DNA of 64,000 bases, taken from NCBI RefSeq assembly GCF_016906535.1, contig NC_057373.1, positions 2,666,001 to 2,730,000 on the forward strand, given 5' to 3'. Below are positions 10,725 through 22,113 of this stretch, in pieces. Position 1 is the stretch's first letter, and every line of letters starts with the position of its first letter. The notes beneath the pieces are model-generated. The model was not told the origin of the DNA. It made no database searches and saw only the letters and a list, made by a program, of their open reading frames with translations. Position numbers and translations under genes: made by a program. This stretch comes from Rhizoctonia solani (lineage: Eukaryota > Basidiomycota > Agaricomycetes > Cantharellales > Ceratobasidiaceae).

Positions 10725-13700
10725 ATGAAGTCTGGTATGCCAACCATCGACCCGGCTGGCGTGGACGTACTGAGAACCTATATACCTGCGACGTTTCTTC
10801 TGACATGCGTATTTGCCATATATTTTATTCGGATATTATCCTTTTGGAAGCCGACGCGCGCTCTCCTCGGCTTTTTCAGTCACCCATTCCAATCATTTCT
10901 CACCCTGGACGATATATCTGAGTACAACTCCTCTATCAAGCGAATTGAAGTACCTGCTATTGAACGAAAATGTTTGAGAGCCCTCTGTTTTATTCAAGCT
11001 GTAGGTTGGGTGTGTTGGGCGGTTCTCTGTATTATCAATGGGGGTGGGCTCTCACAACTAATGGGCCCGGCATTACTAGCATTTTCATGGGTAGGCGGAG
11101 CCTAATGTTCAAGTTTTGGCATAGTGACCCAGAAACTCATTGAATAGATCCTTCAATTTGCAAGACTCTTTCCCCTACCAGCATCGGCACCATACGTTCT
11201 ATTCTTGTTTGCCACTCTGAACTTACTCTCGGCCTGTGTCGATATAGTATATCATCATCCCGACTCAAAGGAAATGTATGATATTACCTCCCTCGCCGAC
11301 GGTATTCGCGCAACTATCTGTGGAGCCATTGTATTCCTCGCTGGTAGATTTCCTGTTGCACCTATCTTACCAGGGCCTAATGTTGCCATGGCTGGAGACG
11401 TGAGTTATTATGCTTTTATCAAGAACGTCTAGCTGATACTGTTCTAGCCTTTGACAAGCGAGCTGACCTCGCCTGAGGATGGTGCTTCTTTGTGGGGTTG
11501 GCTGACTTTTTCGTTCATGGGTCCACTTTTTGCGCTTGCAAACGAACGTTCCGTGCGGTCATCGGAGAATGGAAAATTCAGTCTGAATGACGAAGACGTG
11601 TGGGCGTTGAGCCCTACGTTTGCACATCGTAATGTTTTCAGGCGATACTTAAGAGAGATGTATGTCAACTTTTTGGTGTTCTCACGTAAAGCTAACGTTG
11701 TTGCATCATTCAGTAAGGAGAAGGGCCAAAAGTTCTCATTGTTGTGGTTCCTTTTAAGAGCAAATTCACTTGATCTAATTATTGACATAACATTAGAGTT
11801 ATATTCAGCAATTGCAGGTAAATAATCATATTTATCTCTTATCTTTGGCATTGACGTCCAAATTTCCCTCACCACATTTAATTTCTACAGGTTTCATTCC
11901 TCCGTATGCCTTGCAGAGAATTCTCCGTGCTCTTGAGCAACATCAGAATGGAAGCACTCCACGAGATGCATACATTTGGGGATTGATCACGTTTATTGCA
12001 CATATGAGCTTCGCCCAAGTTGACGTTATACACCGTTGGCATACCCGTAGATGCTATGAGGTATGTTACATTAACCACTATTTTTAGAAAACAGATTGAT
12101 AAAAAAAAAACGCAGCGCACTCGCGGGACACTGTTTTGCGCCCTGCATTACAAAGCATTGAAACGCCGAGACTTGAGTGGTGCAGCACATACAGACAAGC
12201 AAGATGAGAAGGACACCTCGAGTGCTGACATTGGGCGGATCGTCAATTTGATGCAGTAAGTATTTTTAATTTCCTTTATCGTGGGTAGAATTAAACATGA
12301 GGACAACAAGAGGTGATGCATACGCAGTAGCACAGCGTTTTTGGGAGTTTTCAGCGGTTTTCTCTGCGCCAGTTCGACTTGGGATCGCTCTTTACTTCTT
12401 GTATCAGTGGGTACCGGTAATATATCAGCATCCATTTACGCTCAAACAAATTATAGGGTTTTAGGATGGAGTTCCCTTGCGGGGGTATTGGTCGTTCTTC
12501 TCGCGTATGCGATCAACTATCCTTTAGCACGCTGGAACATTTCAGTATGTGCTCCTGGTTGACACCGACTCCAGACTGATCCCAATTTTCTCTAGATAAC
12601 ACGACAATCATGGAAAGCTCGAGACCGTCGAATGTCGGCAGTTAGTGAATTACTAACATCCCTGCGTTTCCTTAAATATATGGGTTGGGGTGCGTGGGCA
12701 CGAGCGTACATATAATATAGTCGCTGATCTACCCTTTCGAAACAGAATCTCGCTGGTTGACTCAAGTTAAAAATGCGCGTGCGGTGGAGCTTGCCTGGCG
12801 GGTACAAGAAAACATTTGTAGCGTCTTGATTGCGTTTATCTGGACTTGGGTACCTTCAGCTGTGGTCCTGGTTGCTTTCACGAGCTACACGCTTCTTGCA
12901 AAGGAATCACTGACCGTCAGTCGAGCATTCACAGCTATCGAAGTTTTCAGCCAACTTCAAGGTCCGATGTCTCAATTACCACAACAAATATTTGCTCTTT
13001 TACATGGTGAGCGATCAAATTATTTTGATATTTTGATCGATCAATAATGAGGCAATAGCGTACGTTTCCATGCAGCGTATCCAAACCTTTTTGGACGAAA
13101 CTGAGGTTGAAGATTGGGCGTCCTCTATCAAGCGCCCCGAGGAGGAACTTGATATCGAGGTATTCTCGAATAAAATGGGATTCCAGGAAGGGAATTTTGT
13201 ATGGCACTTGAACTCATCAGAAACACAAGATCCCAAGAGCCACACCAACTTCAAGCTGACGGACGTTACTGTCGAATTCCCCCTTGGCCGACTGACGTTA
13301 ATTACTGGAGCAACAGGTTCTGGAAAGTCATCGCTATTAGCCGCACTCTTGGGAGGTTGGTTGGCTTAGATTTGGCACATTACAAGTTTGGTTAACCGTA
13401 ATATATTATAGAAATGACATGCGCTGGGGGACAAGTCTATCTTGACAAACGCCGCCATGCCGTATCTTATGCCGGTCAACATCCATGGCTTGAGCATGCT
13501 ACGATCCGGGAAAACATATTGTATGGCTTGCCTTACAATCAATCTCGTTATGAAGCTGTCTTGGATGCTTGCGCATTACGACCAGACCTCAAGATATTCC
13601 CGGCCGGCGATCAAACAGGTCAGTCTATCCACCTGTTTGAGTCTCCAGTGACTGATCTGTCTCGACCAGAAATTGGAGAAAAGGGGGTATCACTAAGCGG

Positions 13701-16617
13701 AGGCCAAAGGGCGCGGTGTGCTCTTGCGAGGGCGGTGTATTCTTATTCCAAGGTTAGTATTGATTTCAATTATTGCCGGCTCGTTCGTAACCAAATTATA
13801 ATTTCAGACTGTGCTCCTGGATGATCCGTGCGTTTAACCCCGCTTACCGTGACTTGGCCGAACAGTATGCTTACCCTTGCCTGTTTAGCCTCGCGGCTGT
13901 CGACATGCACACCGCAAGGCATCTAGTTGATAAATGTCTGGCCGGATCGCTCATGCAAGGCAGAACAATTGTGTGTATATTCACCACATTTGTGGTGGTA
14001 GTACTCACAGATCCGTTCAGATTCTTGTTACTCACCATGTTCGAATGTGTCTCGACGTAGCATTCTATCTGGTCGAGCTCAGTAATGGGCGGATCGCACG
14101 CCAGGGTACCATCTCTGACCTGCGTGGGAAAGGACAGCTTTCGGCAATCCTCCAAACCCAACCTGAAGATGACACGGCAGAAGCTGAATCAGAAATTACA
14201 GCTGTACCAAGCGAAGCTCCTCTGATTAACGAGGCTGATGTGGGTGCTATGGGCGCTACCGATACTCCTATGGCCACAGAAGAGACCATCCTACAACATA
14301 ACAGCAACATAGGTAAACTAGTAGACGAGGAAGCCCGAGCCGAGGGTAGGGTCTCCCTGAGGACATATTGGACATATATTAAGTACGCAATTGCGGATCT
14401 CGATCAAATCTATTTTGCTCATTTCGTTAACCATATCAATAGGGCCGCATCAGTTTGGTCCTGGGTTGCATCATTGTTGCTTTTGCTTGCGGTCCGAGGA
14501 ATTACGATAGGGTCACAGCTGTTTCTCGCCAAGTGGTCAGAAGCATATGGACGTGAACCGAACATTCTTTCTGTCCTTGTTTTTGCTCGGAATGTGTCAA
14601 CCGGTTTCTGGTCTTGGCTTGACAAACTACCCCCTCCTATGGTAAACTCGGTCCCATGGCTGCTGATTTACCTCAGCATATCGCTAACCGGCGCATTTAC
14701 TGTACTCTCCTATCTGGCAATTGGATATTGGTCGAGTCTCCTGGCCTCGCGATCACTTTTCACCTCAATGCTGGATCGTGTGGTTCGGGCACCAAGCCGC
14801 TGGCTCGACGTTACTCCCGTAGGTCGCATTCTTAATCGTTTCGTATCGGACATTGGGGCCGTCGACTCAGCTCTCAATCCCTCGGCCCGGGCTGCCTTGT
14901 CCGGAACCATCAACTTTATCGCCAGCTTCCTAGTCATTGTATTATTCGTGCCTTCGTTCCTTCCCTTCGCCCTAGTCATTGCTTGGCTGTATATTCGCAT
15001 CGCGCCTCCTTTCGTTCGTGCGTCACGCGACCTTCGCCGGTTGGAGAGCATTAGCCTATCACCGGCCTTCAGTGGCTTTGATGAGCTGCTTCATGGGCTA
15101 ATACATGTACGCGCGTTTGGTGCAGAAGCAAGATACCAGGAAGCCTTCTACAAAAAAGTTGATAGGTGGGTATATGCTATAATTGTCAGCAGATTCCATG
15201 GTCTTAGGACATGATTAGGTTCCAAAAGTTCGATCACCAGTATTGGAATTGCTCATTCTGGCTAATGTGGCGATATGACTGTAAGTCGAGCCGATGTCCC
15301 GGACCCCATATGTTCAATAATCATATTCCCTAGGTCTCGGATCGGTTGTAGTAATGTTGGGGACGCTCTTTGCCTTGCTGAGTGGGGTAGCTGCGGGAAC
15401 AGCAGCAGTCGTCATTGTACAGGCTGGTGTTTTTGCTGAAGCATCGAGGCAGCTTGTCCGGTTAGTTCAGACTCTTTCAAAGAGTATTCATACGTGTTGA
15501 TGACATCCATCCATTAGGGTGTTCGCTCAATTGGAGTTGGATTTCAATTCAGTGGAGAGGATAGGGGAGTACCTTATTCTTCCCCAAGAAGCTCCAGCAA
15601 TCATTGCAAACGCACGTCCCCCCGCACATTGGCCGTCACGGACAGGGGGCATTACCGTGGATCATCTTGTAATGCGATATGCAGATGGCCTGCCTGATGT
15701 GCTTCGGGACTTGACCTTTGAGGTTAAACCCAGAGAGAAGGTCGGAGTCGTTGGCCGAACAGGAAGCGGCAAATCAAGCCTTGCCTTGAGTCTCCTGAGG
15801 GCTGTTGAACCCTCTGGGGGTCGCATAATGTGAGTATGAACGGCGTCAAAATTACTTACTTTGGCTATACTCATAATATCATAGCCTTGATGGAATTGAT
15901 ATCCGCACCATTGGCCTCGACGATCTACGTAGTCGTGTCACACTTGTCAGCCAGGACGTAGCCCTATTTTCTGGGAGCGTTCGCAGCAATCTAGACCCAT
16001 TTAATGAATATACTGACGAAGAATGCTGGGACGTCCTCGAGCGTTGTCATTTAGGTCAACGACCTGCGCCCTCAGGGTTCGAAGGAGAACACTCAAGTGG
16101 CCGTATATTACTGTCAACCCTAGATGCCCCAGTGAGCGTTGGAGGCAAGGGATTTTCGGCGGGACAGAGGCAACTTCTTGCACTAGCGAGAGCCATGCTA
16201 CGACGGAGCGCTGTGATCATTATGGATGAGGCAACTTCGAGTATAGACCTTGAAACCGACGATCAGGTGAGTTCCATATCAAATTAGGATTATACCTGTA
16301 GGGCCACTAATTTCTACTCACCTACAATAGATTCAACGTACTATCCGAGAAGAGATGTCGGATGCACTTGTTATCACTATTGCTCATCGATTGAAGACTA
16401 TCATAGGTAAGTTCATATATCGGAATAGGTGCATAAAAACTTAACTGTATTTATAGATTATGATCGAGTGTTGGTCCTTGATCATGGACGAGTAGTTGAG
16501 TTTGACACTCCATTGAAACTGATGGAGAACGAAGGCGGCATATTCAGGAGCATGTGTGAACGATCTGCCGACTGGGTGGAATTGAGTCGCACAACCAAGC
16601 AACGCGCTACTATCTAA
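10725..16617 (+). CDS. full-length ABCC (MRP-type) ABC transporter
   Basis: Multidrug-resistance-protein type ATP-driven exporter with the TMD0-TMD1-NBD1-TMD2-NBD2 layout; substrates may be conjugates, bile-acid-like compounds or xenobiotics. The start MKSGMPTIDPAGVDVLRTYI leads into several membrane helices (TYIPATFLLTCVFAIYFIRI, LRALCFIQAVGWVCWAVLCI). The linker has SLWGWLTFSFMGPLFALANE, typical of this family. NBD1 shows Walker A GATGSGKSS (near 13308), signature VSLSGGQRARCALARAV (near 13690), and Walker B/D-loop TVLLDDP + LAAVD across an intron, then LVTHHVRMC. TMD2 spans about 14390-15470. NBD2 shows Walker A GRTGSGKSS (near 15760), the Q-loop SQDVALFSGSVRSNLDPF, signature FSAGQRQLLALARAM, Walker B VIIMDEATSSID and switch TIAHRLKTI. 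Both ATP sites keep their key residues. More than fifteen short introns. It ends in TTKQRATI. Confidence 0.93.
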
Positions 16618-16837
16618 CGTACTACTTGACATACAATCATTATAACCTTTCTGTGTACCATTGCTATAACTTAGATAAATTTCAATGACACGCAACTAAA
16701 GGCTACCTGTACCTGGCTGTTACCAATACTTTGGTAACGGCAGTGCTTAGTCAGAGATCGGTTTATTCGTCCTCGTGATCTACTCTCTAACCCAACCACA
16801 TTTACCACTAAACAACTGCTTCTCGCATAATCATAGT

Positions 16838-19669
16838 ATGGCAGCTCGGAAGGTAGGATATTATGATAAGATGCAAAATGTTTCCATCGCTCACTCTCCC
16901 CACTGTAGCTACAAAGTACGTGTCTTTTTATCCCCATGTTTTAGGACTCACTGGTTCACACCGTGTGTAGCCGAGATCGACCGCACCCTCAAGAAGGTTG
17001 CAGAGGGTGTAGAATTATTCGAGTCAATATATGACAAGATGCAGGCATCTACAAACCAAACGCAGAAGGAGAAGCTTGAAACGGATCTCAAGACCCAAAT
17101 CAAGAAGCTGCAACGATTACGAGACCAAATCAAGACGTGGGTGGCCAGCAATGAGATTAAGGACAAAACACTCTTATTGGAGAACCGAAAGTTGATTGAA
17201 ACAGTGAGTGTTCAGATGCATGAAGTGACCACATGTACTGACTATGCAGTGGTACCGTAGCAAATGGAGAAATTCAAGGCCTGTGAGAAGGAAATGAAGA
17301 CTAAGGCCTTCTCCAAAGATGGTCTTAACGCGGCCTGAAACTTGATCCCAAAGAAAAAGAGAAAGCGGAGACATCAGCTTGGTTAGCGCAGCAAGTGGAG
17401 GAGCTTGGGCGTCAAATAGAACACACTGAGGCAGAAATCGAACAGCTCCAAGGTGGCACTACACGATCCCGACGCGCCAAGGCGACGGGTAATGGCGGAG
17501 GAAGGGCAGAAGAACTTGCTACCCTAAATGAACGGAGAAAATGGCACGTCGGGCGACTGGAACTCGTAATGCGTCTATTGGAAAACAATACTCTACAAAC
17601 GGATGCAGTATTAGCGCTGAAAGAACACATCAGTTATTTTGTCGAGAGCAATACGGGAGAAGATTTCGAATTTGATGAAGGCGTGTATGACGAACTAAAC
17701 TTGGACGAGGAGGAGGAAGCCTTCCGTATTGCTGGCGACGACAATGGCAGTGAAGGGGAAGAAGAGAGCGTGGATGGTATGTCAGTTCTTTCATCAGTTC
17801 AAGCTGTTTATGTACCTGGTATAGAACGATCGACGCGTCCACCAGCAAAAGAACCAAAATCCAAAGCTTTCTCATTGGACGATGATTCTCATTCAAAGAA
17901 AGATGAGGTGCGTATGCTTGGTAAAACACGTAAACCCGATCTTAAGTAGCAAATCGCTGGATCCAGAGCAGTCCTGTGTTGAAGAAAGCGGCTCCGCGTA
18001 AGCAATCTATACATGTTGAATGTGAGTAATTATACCTTTCCTTCTGGAAGAACGCCCATCATAGTTGTTATTTCAGCTAAACCGCCCCCTCCCCAAGCTA
18101 CTCCTGTTAAAGCACCACCTCCAACGGCCCCAACAAAAGTGGTATGCACTGATTTCAGCTCAGTCGATATTCCTAGATCTACTTACGACGGCCAATTGAA
18201 TAGTCTTTGCCTCCCATACGATACGCGGCAGCAGCTGCAGCTGCAGTAAAGAACGATTCTCCAGCGTCTAAAGAATCGCCAAAACCAACACCATCAGTAG
18301 CTCATCCTCCTCCCGCACAATCCACGCTTGGTTCGACGCAGACATCTGTTACAGCTGCCACCTCTGCCCTACCTACCACTGCACCCGCAGCGCCGGTACC
18401 ATCAGTTTCAGCCACCGACTCTCCTAGCCAACACTCAGGCCAGAGGTCTCCTTCTTTAGCGTCCAGCATTGTCTCCCCAGCGCCAGTGCTACCATCATTA
18501 CCTTTAGAAGCACCCCCAGGCATTGTACCGCCAAGTCAGCCGCACGCTGAGTCACGACACCAGAGCCCCGTCAGTAGCAGAGCTGGTGCCGATGCCAGCG
18601 TCGACAACGCAAGTGGTAAGCCACCGCCTATTCACGTCTTCGTATTCTAAATCATTTCATACAAAGTTTCATCCCCGTATGCCCTTAGTAGCGCTGCTCT
18701 TCCTTCTACAGGCGTATCCCCATACATTTCGGTATGAGATTACGCGCGCAGACCGCGCATACACTAACTGCAACAATATGCAGCAAGCAATTACCGCCGA
18801 ACCATTGCCGATGAATGGAACATCGAATCAAAACAACTCCGGGGCGAATGGGGTCTCATCTTTCCCAATGTCAGCGTCACAATCCATGAATATGCCTTCC
18901 CCATTGCCTCAGCAAGTACAGGCGCAAGGCCCACCCGGTTTTAGTTATGATATACCTCAGCCTCTATCCCAAACCGCTGTTTCTCAGCAACAGCAGCAAC
19001 AGTCGCAACAGCAAAGGCAACTTCCCAGCTCTCTGAGCGACCTGGTCTCGACTTTCGAAGCATCGAAAGAGAAAGGTTGGTTTGATTATGTATTAGTCAG
19101 CCCAGAGGTTTACATGTTTTTATTGAAGCTGCACGACGGGACCCAGAACAACTTAGCAAGGCTCTAGCGGCTGGGCTCGAGGGCATGCCACAACCACAGG
19201 ACACATCCAAGTGAGTACCTATACCAAGAGCTATGAATTTGATTTTTAGATTGGCCTTATAGGCCAAAATACTATGTGCCCCGTAACCCTTATCCCTCAC
19301 AACCATACTACCCACAACAACCTTTGACGGTACTCAGTTCCCCAGCCCTCTATTCCCAGTTGGATGTGGAAACATTATTCTTCGTATTCTATTATCTTCC
19401 TGGTACATATATGCAGTAAGTTTTCATATATATTAAGTAGCACAGCTCTGACCCGCGTCTCAAGGTACTTGGCCGCCAAAGAACTAAAGCGCCAATCCTG
19501 GCGCTTCCATGTCAAGTATCTCACGTGGTTCCAAAGGCACTCCGAGCCTCAAGCTATCACCGATGAGTACGAGCAAGGCGTATACGTATACTTTGATTGG
19601 GAAGGATCTTGGTGTCAGCGCAAGAAGAGCGATTTTAGGTTCGAATACCGTCACTTATCCGAGGACTAG
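16838..19669 (+). CDS. NOT3: CCR4-NOT complex subunit NOT3/NOT5 (with apparent frameshift)
   Basis: Scaffold subunit of the CCR4-NOT deadenylase complex, acting in mRNA decay and ribosome-state sensing. Exon 1 is MAARK (16838-16852). A 7-base microexon at 16909-16915 then gives LQ and the first base of T, and exon 3 reads [20 protein letters not shown]. The N-terminal coiled coil continues with KLIET, an intron, then [20 protein letters not shown]. At 17333-17336 the frame breaks: GLNAA is followed by TGA, while [16 protein letters not shown] continues in another frame. This is consistent with one missing base. The middle (17800-19000) is Pro/Ser/Gln-rich. The C-terminal NOT box follows: [59 protein letters not shown] and [20 protein letters not shown]. 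It ends at 19669. Confidence 0.93.
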
Positions 19670-19872
19670 GGCAAAGTTTATGGTCATTTCTTAATCATTC
19701 ACGCTTGATTTTCATATCATGTTCGACCCCAAGATGCATTCACCTTGGTCGACTGTAATGGTCACACCTCCTCATTCAATGTATCAAATTAGTTAGAATT
19801 GGGCAAAATCCACAATTTTATTTGGAGTTTATGTAGCGTGATGATGGACACAAACAAGTGATTAAGGAACCA

Positions 19873-20700
19873 TCACTCAAGGACGACGGTCGCGCCAAGA
19901 TCCTTGAGTGTCTTCATCAATTTCTCGGCTTCTTCCTTTGGTACATTCTCTTTCAATGTCTTCGGGACAGACTCAACGAACTTCTTGGCCTATCATTGAA
20001 CAGGTGTTAGATAAGGATGCCATCACGTAGCGGCGTACTAACCTCGACCAAATTCATATTTGGCATGATTGCCTTCACCTCTCGAATTATTTTCGCCTTG
20101 CTGGCTGCATCAAACTTCTCGAGCTTGACATTGAATATAGTCTTCTCCTTTGGTTTTTCCTGTTTGACACATGAATTAATATGGACTAGGGACGGCATAT
20201 AGCGACCACTAACCTCCGCTGGTGCCTCTTCGGCAGCTGCCGCTACGGATGCTCCTGCGACAGGTGCTGATGCTGCGGGCATGGCAATTTCCGTTATATT
20301 CAATCGAGTCTATTTGACATTAGGTGGCCCTTCACGTATATCTAACGGCAACAAACCTTTAGCAAAGAGACCAAGTCTGCCGCTTGTAAAAGAGTCAACG
20401 ACGAGATATTATCGACTAGGCCAACTATTTTAGGATCAGTTACTGGCGGTGGTGCAGATGAAGACGCTGAGGATGCTTCAGTGGTCAGGCATCTTTGGAT
20501 GAGTCTACAGTTCAATAGTTCAACAGTAAGCGAAACACTACTAGTTTAAGAGCCGGGACCCAGCTACTAATCTCTACCTTGCAGTTCCCCGCCTGCGAAC
20601 GGCTGAGCGAGCGACACCAAAGAGCCTGAGCTAGTTTGTTTCATTATTTTAGACAATCATATGGTATAGTAATGTCCGAAATTACTCTACTGACCGACAT
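19873..20700 (-). CDS. MNP1: mitochondrial ribosomal protein bL12m (L7/L12)
   Basis: Stalk protein of the mitochondrial large ribosomal subunit, recruiting translation GTPases. Five exons give about 180 residues. Exon 1 (from 20700) contributes only 10 coding bases (MSV plus one base). Exon 2 reads QALGVARSAVRRRGTAR, a basic presequence, then LIQRCLTTEASSASSSAPPP. The N-terminal dimerisation helix reads GLVDNISSLTLLQAADLVSL, then the Ala/Pro hinge ASAPVAGASVAAAAEEAPAE. The C-terminal domain reads EKTIFNVKLEKFDAASKAKI, IREVKAIMPNMNLVEAKKFV and EEAEKLMKTLKDLGATVVLE. The hinge plus CTD layout matches L7/L12. The start is inferred from splice phase. It is divergent from cutC, 276 bases away. Confidence 0.9.
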
Positions 20701-20976
20701 GGGAAGATCGAGATGCACAACCTCAAAAAGCTACAAACGAATGCCAGTCGATCACGTGGCTCGGTGCCCAACTGGCTGATGGAAGCGCCCAAGCCAAACA
20801 CCAACGTCTCCAAAGGCGATTAGCGACGACCGCGCATATAGAAAGCAAGTGGGACCTACTACCACTCAATATAAACCATCCATCTCTTTAGTGCGCATTT
20901 ATAGCTACTTTATTTCCCATGTGTTTCTCAGGTATCGCAACAACTTTTCTCGAAGGGCATTCTCAATTCAGACACC

Positions 20977-22113
20977 ATGAGGGCTACGACTCTCGAAGTC
21001 TGTATCGATTCTTTGGAGTCTGCATCTGCGTGAGCATCTTTTAGTTACATGAGATCTCTACTTCAATATTTCCAAAATTCAACACAGAGCTGTGGAAGGA
21101 GGTGCTCATAGGTTAGAGGTGTGCGGGAACCTACCTCTCTTCGGTGGGACAACACCCAGTCTCGGCCTGGTCAGGTCGATTCAGAAGCGTTTTCCTTTGG
21201 TCCCTTTGATGGTCGGTATCTATATCTCCCTATGGTGATATCACTGGGAGATAATTGATATATGTGCTTCCCATTTATCAGGCAATGATCCGCCCCAGAG
21301 TGGGCGATTTCATCTTCTCCGCGGAGGAGATAGAGACGATGATAGAGGACGTTTCAATGTTTCGTACACTGGGTTTACATGGCGTTGTTATCGGCGCCCT
21401 TCTGCCAAATGGGCTTGTGGATCGTAAAACGTGTGGAATGTAAGTGAGACGTATCATTAACTGACGCTCCTTCCTTGGACTGATTGCTCAACAAGGCTCG
21501 CCGCTGCAGCGTTTCCTATGCAAGGTACTCCCACTAAAGCACTACTCTGTGGTAACAATCATACTTAACGCTTTGTATCATCTTCAGTCACCTTCCATAG
21601 AGCGTTCGATCTGACAGCGGATCCCAACCAAGGTACGCATCCCTTGCCAGTGATGTACATTGGAAGCTCATGCACAGTGGTCTATGCGCAGCACTGAAAG
21701 ACATCGCTAACATTCCTGGTATTACACGTATCCTAACCAGTGGTCATGCGACTCCCAGAGTTTATGAACCAGCATCACTTGAGCGCTTGGCCGAGCTAGT
21801 AGCATCCGCGTTATCGAGTTCCCAACAGAACAAGGGTCCTCACAATATTGCCGATGCCACGCTGCGGATTGTTCCAGGCTCAGGTATCAACCCACAAACT
21901 ATCGGGCAAGTATTCTCTGTCGTTGGCGAGCTGGTAGACGAGTATCACATGAGCGGGGGTTCCTGGATCGACAGGTCTGTTCGCGCCAGTAGGGGAGAAG
22001 AGTTTCAAATGGGGCCACGCGGTCATGAGCAGGCGGTCTGGAAAACGGATGCGAATCAAGTCCGAGGTGTTCTACAAGCGCTTGTCCGGATGCGAGGAGA
22101 TTTGAACGCTTAA
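20977..22113 (+). CDS. cutC: CutC-family copper homeostasis protein
   Basis: TIM-barrel protein of the CutC family, linked to copper handling in bacteria and animals; the biochemical role is unclear. The start at 20977 gives MRATTLEVCIDSLESASA, then across an intron AVEGGAHRLEVCGNLPLFGG, the family's GGAxRiELC...GGxTPS signature. Next come IRPRVGDFIFSAEEIETMIE, LGLHGVVIGALLPNGLVDRK (matching GVVfGaLtpdGxvD) and VTFHRAFDLTADPNQ (FHRAFD signature). Further on are ITRILTSGHATPRVYE (RiLTSG) and IVPGSGINPQTIG (mpGgGI). About 260 residues, normal length. It has about five introns, including very short exons around 21505-21635. It ends in RMRGDLNA. Confidence 0.92.
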
